Shown: positions 38,060-45,091 of the stretch, piece by piece | Layout of the letters: each line of letters starts with the position of its first letter | Position numbering within the stretch: position 1 is the first letter of the stretch | NCBI RefSeq assembly: GCF_900188125.1 | Contig: NZ_FZOW01000010.1 | Span: forward strand, 124,001-188,000 | Reading direction: 5' to 3' | Source: Rhodococcoides kyotonense | GTDB taxonomy: Bacteria > Actinomycetota > Actinomycetes > Mycobacteriales > Mycobacteriaceae | Length of the DNA stretch: 64,000 nt | Notes under the pieces: model-generated | Database searches by the model: none | What the model was told of the DNA's origin: nothing | The model's input: the letters and a program-made list of their open reading frames with translations, nothing else | Made by a program: the position numbers and the translations under genes

Positions 38060-39670
38060 GTGAGCGACGACAGATCCTCTCGGCCCGGCGCCGACAGGAG
38101 TGCAGCCTGCGGAACGACTCATCAAGACCGAATCCTTGCGAGTCCAGCCCCGCTGGCTCCCGATCGCTCCTCCGACGGAACTCGGGATCAGCCCGCGCTG
38201 ACGGACCCGATGACCGCAGAGTTCGCTGCGGTCATCGGCGGTCCCGCGGGCAAGCATGCGCTGATCGGACGGCAGCGCTTCATGACGCCGTTGCGCGTCG
38301 TTCTGCTTCTGGCCGTGGTGTTTCTCTGCTTCGGTTGGTTCGCGAAGGCGGGCTGTATTCAGCAGGCGCCCAACGGTCCCGACGGCGAGCTCGGCCTCGA
38401 CTGGAGCGGGAGCCGTCAGTACGTCGCGATGTGCTACTCCGACACTGTGCCGTTGTACGGGGCCGAACGACTCGACGAGGGCGCCTTCCCATACAAGAAG
38501 TCCTGGGAGGAAACGGCCGCCGACGGCACCACTCAGATCAGGTACATGGAGTATCCGGTGCTGTCCGGGCTGTATCAGTACGGCTCGATGGTCGTTGCGA
38601 AAGCGTGGCATTCGATGCCGTGGCTGCCGCAAGCACTGCAGGTCGTCGTCTACTTCAACGTGGTCGTCGTCGGTCTCGTGCTGGCGTGGTTGGTGACGGT
38701 ATGGGCGACGGCTCTCGCTGCGGGGCGTCGTATCTGGGATGCCGCACTCGTCGCAGGGTCGCCGCTCGTGATCGTCCATGGGTTCACCAATTTCGACGCT
38801 CTCGCAACGGCATTCGCGGCGTGCAGCCTCCTCGCGTGGAGTCGAAAGCGTCCGGTGCTTGCCGGTGTTCTTCTGGGGTTGGGCGGTGCGACCAAACTCT
38901 ATCCATTGTTCCTACTCGGGCCACTCCTCGTATTGTGTTGGCGCGCAGGCAAGATGCGGGAGTGGAGCGTCACCGCATGTTCGGCGCTCGCCGCATGGCT
39001 GGCAGTCAATCTTCCTGTTGCACTGCTGTATCCGAGCGGTTGGTACGAGTTCTTCCGTCTCAACTCCGCGCGCGGCGCTGACCCCGATTCCATCTACAAC
39101 GTCATCTCGTCGTTCACCGGCTGGACGGGATTCGACGGTACCCTCTACCCGGGCGACAAACCCATCGTCCTGAATGCGGTCACACTGCTGCTGTTCGTCG
39201 CGGTGTGCATCGGCGTCGCGTATATCGGCGTCAATGCGCCGAGGCGGCCGCGGCTGGCGCAGTTGGCGTTCCTCGTCGTCGCTGGTTTCCTGTTGACGAA
39301 CAAGGTGTGGAGTCCGCAGTACTCGCTGTGGCTCGTCCCGTTGGCTGTGCTCGCACTACCCCATCGTCGAGTCCTGTTGGCATGGATGACGATCGACGCG
39401 TTGGTGTGGTTCCCGCGGATGTACTACTACCTCGGCGTCGGCAACAAGGGAATCCCGGAACAGTGGTTCACGGCGACGGTCCTGATACGTGACGCGGCCG
39501 TGGTGGTGTTGTGCGCGTTGGTGATACGCCAGATCTATCTCCCCGCGGAGGACATCGTGAGACGGGGCGGAGTCGACGACCCGCTCGGTGGGGTGCTCGA
39601 AGGAACGCCCGACGTCCACCGCGCGACGCGGGCAGCGGGCCGTCGCAACGACCCGGTGCCCACGTCCTGA
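38060..39670 (+). CDS. GT87/DUF2029-type membrane glycosyltransferase, Rv0051-like
   Basis: 536 residues from GTG 38060. After about 75 soluble residues come ten or more membrane helices. Typical family features are the early periplasmic acidic loop, EYPVLSGLYQYGSM near residue 175, GATKLYPLFLLGPLLVL near 270 and KVWSPQYSLWLVPLAVL near 420. Related proteins move mannose or arabinose from polyprenyl-phosphate sugars onto lipoglycans on the outer face (family knowledge); acceptor unknown. It follows ponA1 by ten bases as in M. tuberculosis. The gene marks the left border of the accessory block. A shorter paralogue lies at 57349-58713. Confidence 0.9.
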   Translation: MSDDRSSRPGADRSAACGTTHQDRILASPAPLAPDRSSDGTRDQPALTDPMTAEFAAVIGGPAGKHALIGRQRFMTPLRVVLLLAVVFLCFGWFAKAGCIQQAPNGPDGELGLDWSGSRQYVAMCYSDTVPLYGAERLDEGAFPYKKSWEETAADGTTQIRYMEYPVLSGLYQYGSMVVAKAWHSMPWLPQALQVVVYFNVVVVGLVLAWLVTVWATALAAGRRIWDAALVAGSPLVIVHGFTNFDALATAFAACSLLAWSRKRPVLAGVLLGLGGATKLYPLFLLGPLLVLCWRAGKMREWSVTACSALAAWLAVNLPVALLYPSGWYEFFRLNSARGADPDSIYNVISSFTGWTGFDGTLYPGDKPIVLNAVTLLLFVAVCIGVAYIGVNAPRRPRLAQLAFLVVAGFLLTNKVWSPQYSLWLVPLAVLALPHRRVLLAWMTIDALVWFPRMYYYLGVGNKGIPEQWFTATVLIRDAAVVVLCALVIRQIYLPAEDIVRRGGVDDPLGGVLEGTPDVHRATRAAGRRNDPVPTS

Positions 39671-39720
39671 CAACTGCGTACGCATGTGCGTAGCCGCGTG
39701 GGCGTCCCTTTCGCGCCGAG

Positions 39721-40950
39721 CTACAGATACTTGCCGAGCTGAGGCACTGCCTCACCGGCATGCTTGGCGTTGATGCCGTCGCCGATCGCCTGCAACTTCC
39801 AATTGCCGCCCTCACGAAACACTTTCGCCATGACGAGGCCGGTGAACGGCATGCCGCCCTGCAGCGTGAAGCGAGCGAGCTCGGTGTTGTTGGTGTCGTC
39901 GACAAGTCGCGTGAATGCATTCTGGATCTGCTCGAACGTCTGTCCGCGATACGACGTCACGGTGAACACGATCGTGTCGACATGCGCGGGCACGCGGGTC
40001 AGGTCGACGTTCACGACCTCGTCGTCGCCCTCGCCTTCACCGGTCAGGTTGTCGCCCTGGTGCAGGATCGAGCCGTCCTTGGCCTTCAGCTGCCCGTAGT
40101 AGACGATGTCCGCGACGTTGCGATTCGAGAACATGATCGCCGACGCATCGAGGTCGATGTTTCCGCTGCCCCCTCGGCCGCCGCCGCCGAAGAAACCGGT
40201 CTTCTTCGGGGCCTGCACCGGATCCCACCCGAGACCCATGCGAATGATCGTCAGTGCGACGCCACCGTCCTTGCGCAACGTGACCTTCTGCCCCTTGGTG
40301 AGGCTGACCGGGCGAGCCTTGGTGAGACTGACTTCCGGCGGTCCCGACGGCGCAGCGGGGGGAGGCGTAGGAGGTGGTGTCGACGCGGGCGGGGGCGTGG
40401 GTGCCTGCGGCGCCGCTGGTTGTGCTGTCGGCGCGTCGTCGACGCTGACTCCGTGGTCCGTCACCAGCGCTGCGAATCCACCCGCATAGCCCTGCCCGAC
40501 GGCTCGGACCTTCCACGCTCCCGCACGCCGGTACACCTCGAGCGCGATGACGATGGACTCGCTGCTCAGCCCGTCGACGCTGTAGTGGAACAGTGGCTGC
40601 CCCTGCGCGTCGGTCACAAAGGCGGTGGGCGGCGCGGAACGACCGAAGCTGCTCGACGCGTCTTCCAGCGTGATGACCGCACGAATCTGCTCGATGTCGG
40701 CGGGGATCTGCGCCAGGGATATCGCCAGCTGCGCGGGCTGCCCGGCTGCACCGGGAACCAGGCGGACGCCGGGCCCTTGGGGCTGGTTGAAGAACACGAA
40801 GTCGGCGTCGGAACGGACTTTGCCGTTCGCGCCGACCAGCAGGGCCGACAGGTCCGCGGGGGCGGTGAGCTGCACCGACACGACCACGTCGTTGGCGGAG
40901 ATCGGTCCGTTCTGTCCCTTCACCAAGGGCTGACCGGCGGGAGCAGACAA
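39721..40950 (-). CDS. Two-domain TerD-family protein
   Basis: 409 residues from TTG 40950, which has GAAGGA at ideal distance; the open frame to 41031 is not conserved-looking. Domain 1, residues 5-180, has LVKGQNGPI and DVVVSVQL but lacks the usual calcium-binding aspartates. A linker of about 45 residues rich in proline and alanine follows. Domain 2, 205-409, is complete: GLGWDP, IDLDASAIMFS, GEGDDEVVNVDL, and a glycine insert GFFGGGGRGG. TerD domains bind calcium and act in tellurite and stress responses (family knowledge). It stands apart from the other ter genes and faces the GT87 gene convergently. Confidence 0.9.
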   Translation of the reverse strand: MSAPAGQPLVKGQNGPISANDVVVSVQLTAPADLSALLVGANGKVRSDADFVFFNQPQGPGVRLVPGAAGQPAQLAISLAQIPADIEQIRAVITLEDASSSFGRSAPPTAFVTDAQGQPLFHYSVDGLSSESIVIALEVYRRAGAWKVRAVGQGYAGGFAALVTDHGVSVDDAPTAQPAAPQAPTPPPASTPPPTPPPAAPSGPPEVSLTKARPVSLTKGQKVTLRKDGGVALTIIRMGLGWDPVQAPKKTGFFGGGGRGGSGNIDLDASAIMFSNRNVADIVYYGQLKAKDGSILHQGDNLTGEGEGDDEVVNVDLTRVPAHVDTIVFTVTSYRGQTFEQIQNAFTRLVDDTNNTELARFTLQGGMPFTGLVMAKVFREGGNWKLQAIGDGINAKHAGEAVPQLGKYL

Positions 40951-41027
40951 TGTGGGTCCTTCGTTTCGGGTGTGAAAGCTGATGGCCCTCACCAATGTAC
41001 TGGGTCGATTTGTCGTAATTGGCTTGC

Positions 41028-41249
41028 TCAACTTCGGATGGTGAACAGATCACCCGGGCTGCACCCCAACGACCGGCAGACTGCCGTCAGTGTCGAGAAC
41101 CTGATGGCCTTGGCTCGATCGTTCTTCAGCACCGATAGATTCACCACACTGACCCCGGCAAGCCGAGACAGTTCGGCCAGAGTCATTCCACGGGAGTCCA
41201 GGATCTCGCCGAGGTGGCAGGTGATCAGGTGATCGGGCACTTCGTCCAT
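41028..41249 (-). CDS. Small XRE-type HTH protein (YozG-like)
   Basis: 73 residues, almost entirely one HTH: LGEILDSRGMTLAELSRLAG, then VSVVNLSVLKNDRAKAIRFSTL and the family end CRSLGCSPGDLF. Its ATG shares one base with the stop of the DUF2975 gene (TGATG). The DUF2975-XRE pair is widespread; the small protein is taken to repress the pair. The palindromes at 41903-41950 are suitable targets. Confidence 0.93.
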   Translation of the reverse strand: MDEVPDHLITCHLGEILDSRGMTLAELSRLAGVSVVNLSVLKNDRAKAIRFSTLTAVCRSLGCSPGDLFTIRS

Positions 41250-41860
41250 CAGACGAGACCCTCCGTGTCCTCGACGAGTCGGGCGCCCTGTTGCATTGCC
41301 GCGAAGACCATTTGGATGAAGAGGGCGATCGCGCACGCGATCCAGAGGCCCGATGCAGAACTTGGAGAGTCGAAGTTGTCGAGATCCAGCGCGCCGATGA
41401 CCGAGTTCGTGCCGAGACGATCGAAGATGCCGGGAAGGATCGGGTAGGCGACCACCGCCGCGCCGACCAAGACCAGATTGGTGTTCGCACGCTTCGTGAA
41501 CGGACTGTTCGTCAGCACGTCGACGCTGAAGCGGTAGAGGAAGATCAGTCCGAACAGCAGCACGAGCACGATCGCGACAGTCCTTGCGTACCCGCAGAAG
41601 ACGATGAACCCGTGCAGATGGCCCAGGTCCGACTTGGCGACGGTCAGTTCGACGACGTTCCCCGGCGTGAACTCCGCGCCGAACATCGGAACTGTCGGTT
41701 GCTTCGACGTCGCTTCGACCGTCGCGTGGACAGTGCTCGACCGTTGGAACTGGACGACGTCCCAGACAGCCCAGACGACGACGGCCACAGCGACGAGCCA
41801 TGCCATCGACTTGCTTTCGCGCACCGATCCGAAACCGCGCCCGATGAGTCCGTACTTCAC
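41249..41860 (-). CDS. DUF2975 membrane protein
   Basis: 203 residues with four membrane helices: residues 19-37 (WLVAVAVVVWAVWDVV), 80-105, 125-145 and 175-195. Matches DUF2975 proteins encoded directly before a YozG-type XRE gene. Function unknown. First gene of the pair; the 107 bases before it are A+T-rich and palindromic. Confidence 0.87.
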   Translation of the reverse strand: MKYGLIGRGFGSVRESKSMAWLVAVAVVVWAVWDVVQFQRSSTVHATVEATSKQPTVPMFGAEFTPGNVVELTVAKSDLGHLHGFIVFCGYARTVAIVLVLLFGLIFLYRFSVDVLTNSPFTKRANTNLVLVGAAVVAYPILPGIFDRLGTNSVIGALDLDNFDSPSSASGLWIACAIALFIQMVFAAMQQGARLVEDTEGLV

Positions 41861-41902
41861 GGCACCTCCGCATCGACAAGCTCGCTCGGCAGAGAGCCTG
41901 CA

Positions 41903-41950
41903 TATCGAAAATCGTTAATAACGAATATCGATACCCTATCGAAAATCGAT
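41903..41950. promoter_or_regulatory. A+T-rich palindromic operator region of the DUF2975-XRE pair
   Basis: TCGTTAATAACGA (41912-41924) is a perfect palindrome. It is flanked by two copies of TATCGAAAATCG (41904-41915 and 41937-41948) and by ATATCGAT. The base composition is far below that of the surroundings. Probable binding place of the XRE protein. Confidence 0.6.
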
Positions 41951-41967
41951 GTGGTGTCAACGGCGCA

Positions 41968-42714
41968 TCAGAGCAGACTCATCGAGCGGACTTCCCGTCG
42001 AATCTCCGTGTCCAGATCGGACGGACCGGCAGGCAGGATGCTCACCGTCGAACCATGGCGGACGACGTACCGCCCGTCGCCGTCGATGTCGATCCAGTGA
42101 AAACCGGAGGTCGACGCATCCGGGCGCCCGTCGACCGATGCGCCGGGGCAGATCAGGATCTCTCCGGCGCTCGACTGCGGTCCGCTGAGAAGGCGGTCCG
42201 CACGTTCGCGGCTCGACGTCCCCGCCGCGGCCCGAATCATGGTGCCGCCCGACGTCTGCGACTGAGCGACGTCGATGCGCGGAGTGGTGCCCGCGGCGCG
42301 TGACGGCAGAGCCCGCACGACGCGGTCGATCGCGCGATGCCCGTCGACGAGAGTGACCGCGATGTCGCCACCGGTCGCGTCGTCCACGCCGGGTTCCTGA
42401 ACGAGAACGACACCGACGTCGTGCCGAACCGCTGCATGCGCGCGTACCTTGACCACCTGCCCGTCACGGCGGCGCCGGTGTCCCACGACCTCGATGCGAT
42501 ACGACGGTTCTGCGATGGCGCGCAACGATATTCGAAGGTCGTCGTCGACGGCCGAGCGTGCGAGAACATCGGCTTCGCGTCGCTGTCGGGCGTACTGATC
42601 CGCCGACACCGCATCCGGTCGGAACTGCAGTGGAAAGGGAAGTCGGTCTCGGCCCACGATGTGCATCAGGCTGCGGAACTCGAGACCGCGGAACCTCCAC
42701 TGACGCTCGATCAT
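41968..42714 (-). CDS. EspG-family ESX secretion chaperone (orphan)
   Basis: 248 residues. The opening RQWRFRGLEFRSLMHIVGRDRLPFPL and the following RPDAVSADQYARQRREAD match EspG (PF14011), then LSLRAIAEPSYRIEV-like text and VRALPSRAAG. EspG proteins bind the tip of PPE partners and deliver them to type VII secretion. Its ATG overlaps the stop of the PPE-like gene (ATGA). No ESX ATPase, EccB-E or mycosin gene is in the window, so this pair would depend on a secretion system encoded elsewhere. Confidence 0.85.
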   Translation of the reverse strand: MIERQWRFRGLEFRSLMHIVGRDRLPFPLQFRPDAVSADQYARQRREADVLARSAVDDDLRISLRAIAEPSYRIEVVGHRRRRDGQVVKVRAHAAVRHDVGVVLVQEPGVDDATGGDIAVTLVDGHRAIDRVVRALPSRAAGTTPRIDVAQSQTSGGTMIRAAAGTSSRERADRLLSGPQSSAGEILICPGASVDGRPDASTSGFHWIDIDGDGRYVVRHGSTVSILPAGPSDLDTEIRREVRSMSLL

Positions 42715-44183
42715 TCGCCGAGTACCGGCGGTGCGACCAGAGGGAGGGTTCCGATCAGCTCGTCCCCGTTGACCGCGTCGACGAGATATCCGGGGGTCTT
42801 GTGGATGTCATCGCCGTCCGCGCCACCCCGCCCGGCGCCCGGCGCCATCGCGCCCATGCCCGGTGCTCCCGCGCGGCCGGGAGCTGCAGCGGATCCCGCG
42901 ATGCCGCCGGCACCACCGGACCCGCCAGCAGAACCACCCGAGCCGCCCAGTCCCGAGCCACCCAGCCCTGAACCGCCCAGCCCTGAACCGCCCAGCCCTG
43001 AACCGCCCAGGGGCGAGCCGCCCCGCGGCGCACCCGCGATGACTCCACCCGACCCGCCGCCTGGACGACCGCCGATCCCGGAGCCGCCCGATCCCATACC
43101 GCCCGATCCCATACCGCCCGACGCCCTGCCGCCCAAGCCGCCCGAACCGCTCCGACTGTCGACCGGACCTGCGAGGACCGACCCGCCGCCGGGAGCGTTG
43201 GATGTACCAGTTGTGTTGCCGGACAACGGCGACGGCGACGAACCGGCTCCCGCCTCCCCTGGCGCCCAGGCAGCTGCCTGCGTCGCAGTCTCCTGCGCGG
43301 ACGACGGTGGAAGCGCCGAACCGGGAACAGACGACCCTGCGCCTGCGGCGTACGCCTGCCCATTCGATAGCCCGCCCGCTGCTCCGGACGTACTATTCGA
43401 AGCGGGCCAGCTGCCGTACGGAACAGAAGGACCAGCGCTGCCGACGGCGGTACCACCCCCGTTCAGCGGATCGAGTGCCTGCGGGAGAACCGGGATCCGG
43501 TCGCTCGCATCTCGAATTGCAGGCTGGTACAGCGTCTTCATGATCGTGCGTGCTTGCTCTTCGGCCTCGTCGCGCTCGAACTGCGAGTTCTTCATCGAAC
43601 CAGGAACCACGAAGTTGCTGACCGATGCAAAGACGTCGAGAATGCGGTCGGACTTCGAAATCGGTTGAGGCGGAGGCACACTGCTCTTGGTCTCGGCAAG
43701 ACCGCCGTGTGCACTGGACACGGTGCTCGAGAAGGTGTGCGAGGCGATCATCAACGAGACAGCCGACGCGGCGTACTGCTGCACCCCGTTGCCCGCCGCC
43801 TCCGCAGCAGCCCCTTGCCAGTCCTGGCCGATCACGCCGCCGATGCGCGTCGCGAAGTCACCTGCGTCCCTCGACGCGTTGGCGCCGAGGGTGCGCCAGT
43901 TGTTCGCCATGGTCACCAAGGTGTCCGGGGCGAACTCGGACACCTTGCCGTAGATGTCGGCGTGCGTCATCGCGTCGAACACGTCCTCCGATGCGGCGCC
44001 GAGCCCGTCGTACTGGACCGCATATCCCGCCTGTTTCGATATGCCGTCGACGATGCCTTCGAGGCTCACAGCGAGCCCCAGTGGCAGGGGAAACCCGTCT
44101 CGGACAAGGGCGGGTAGAGCGGTCTCCAACTGCTTCATCGTCTCGGGCAGGTCCGCGAGTACGATCGCCGGTTCAGGGCTCAC
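42711..44183 (-). CDS. PPE/WXG100-like ESX substrate with Gly-Ser-rich tail
   Basis: 490 residues from GTG 44183 (AGAGG seven bases before it; GTG 44192 possible). The N-terminal 170 residues are helical with NNWRTLGANASRDAGDF and a WxG turn, GQDWQGAAAEAAGNGVQQ. From about residue 250 the chain is low-complexity Gly/Ser/Ala/Pro, including five tandem GSGLG units. The end is ordered again (DDIHKTPGYLVDAVNGDELIG). It is encoded with its presumed EspG chaperone. It may be exported to the surface, but I see no classical YxxxD/E motif with certainty. It is 77 bases downstream of the HAD gene on the same strand. Confidence 0.75.
   Translation of the reverse strand: MSPEPAIVLADLPETMKQLETALPALVRDGFPLPLGLAVSLEGIVDGISKQAGYAVQYDGLGAASEDVFDAMTHADIYGKVSEFAPDTLVTMANNWRTLGANASRDAGDFATRIGGVIGQDWQGAAAEAAGNGVQQYAASAVSLMIASHTFSSTVSSAHGGLAETKSSVPPPQPISKSDRILDVFASVSNFVVPGSMKNSQFERDEAEEQARTIMKTLYQPAIRDASDRIPVLPQALDPLNGGGTAVGSAGPSVPYGSWPASNSTSGAAGGLSNGQAYAAGAGSSVPGSALPPSSAQETATQAAAWAPGEAGAGSSPSPLSGNTTGTSNAPGGGSVLAGPVDSRSGSGGLGGRASGGMGSGGMGSGGSGIGGRPGGGSGGVIAGAPRGGSPLGGSGLGGSGLGGSGLGGSGLGGSGGSAGGSGGAGGIAGSAAAPGRAGAPGMGAMAPGAGRGGADGDDIHKTPGYLVDAVNGDELIGTLPLVAPPVLGE
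42946..43020. repeat. 15-bp tandem repeats, five units
   Basis: CCCAGCCCTGAACCG occurs three times exactly (42961-43005), flanked by one diverged unit on each side. On the coding strand it gives the GSGLG pentapeptides. Copy number may vary between strains. Confidence 0.9.
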
Positions 44184-44260
44184 GACGCACACCTCTGCTG
44201 TGTGCTCTACCTTCTACCAGCGCGCTCATTCGTATCCCCCCAGCTACGACCAGACCCTGA

Positions 44261-45091
44261 CTACTTGGACGCACCTCCGACGCCGACGGTTCCATCCAGC
44301 TGTGCGTTGGCGTGTAGCCACGCCAGGATCTGCTCACCGGCCCGGCCACCGGACGCGTCGGTCACCGACACACGTTCGTGCTGGAACCCGAGTGATTCGA
44401 GCTCGCCGTGACGTGGACGGATGGCTCGGTCGGCGGCGATCAGCATCTCGGCGTCGAGGGCGCCGTCGCCCGCGGCAAGCGTGACGGACGAAGCGTCGAG
44501 GAGGCCGTCGTCGATGCAGCGGGACAGCACCTCGGCGACAGCGCGGCTCTTGCAGACGACGTCGGGCATCGTGTAGATCTTGCGCCCCTGTTGCGAGACG
44601 TTCCATCCACGCTCGGCGCACCACGTCGACCAGTCGCCGAGAAAGTCCTTCGGCATCGTCGACGTATCGACGACGAGGTAGCAGAAGAGATCATCCGCGG
44701 TACGACGCTTCAGCACCCAGTCGCCGACGGCACGAAGCTGCAGCTCGTGCCGGATCCCGTCGAGGTCGATCTCCGAAAAGCTCTGTCGCCATTCATGATC
44801 CGGGACCCCGTCGACCAGTATGTTGCCGCCGTTGCTCGTGATGGCGTACCGCCACGGAGCGCCGGGCAGTGCGATACGTCGAAACTGTTCGATCGTCCGG
44901 GTCGTCGTCGGAACCACCACGGCACTCGAAGCCAACGTCTCGAGCGAATCGATGGCGACGTTCGTCATGTACGACAGTGGTGCGCCATCGTAGATCTCGA
45001 CGCATCGGACCGAATCGTCGACGGGAAAGCCCAGTGCTGCAGCGGAATAGATCATGGTTCGGTCCAGGTCCACCGAGATCAACGCGCTCAT
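44261..45091 (-). CDS. HAD-superfamily phosphatase of the Ter-linked operon
   Basis: 276 residues from ATG 45091, which overlaps the PRTase stop (ATGA). Motif I is VDLDRTMIY near residue 7, where the D-x-D-x-T order is kept. Motif II is within VVVPTTTRT near 57, and the last motif AAGDGALDAEML near 215 provides the acidic pair. The cap lies between (WVLKRRTADDLFCYLVVD). HAD phosphatases occur with the same PRTase and lyase genes in the Ter-linked biosynthetic clusters described by Aravind and colleagues, where they are predicted to dephosphorylate a nucleoside-like product. Confidence 0.85.
   Translation of the reverse strand: MSALISVDLDRTMIYSAAALGFPVDDSVRCVEIYDGAPLSYMTNVAIDSLETLASSAVVVPTTTRTIEQFRRIALPGAPWRYAITSNGGNILVDGVPDHEWRQSFSEIDLDGIRHELQLRAVGDWVLKRRTADDLFCYLVVDTSTMPKDFLGDWSTWCAERGWNVSQQGRKIYTMPDVVCKSRAVAEVLSRCIDDGLLDASSVTLAAGDGALDAEMLIAADRAIRPRHGELESLGFQHERVSVTDASGGRAGEQILAWLHANAQLDGTVGVGGASK

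Noticed and set aside
39679..39692. Fifth copy of the composite palindrome (TACGCA-TG-TGCGTA)
   Set aside because: It contains CATGTGCGTAG but has only a 6-bp stem and no GAA-loop hairpin; at best a remnant.
42946..43020. CRISPR-like array
   Set aside because: Units are 15 bp, head to tail with no spacers, and in frame within a Gly/Ser-rich protein.
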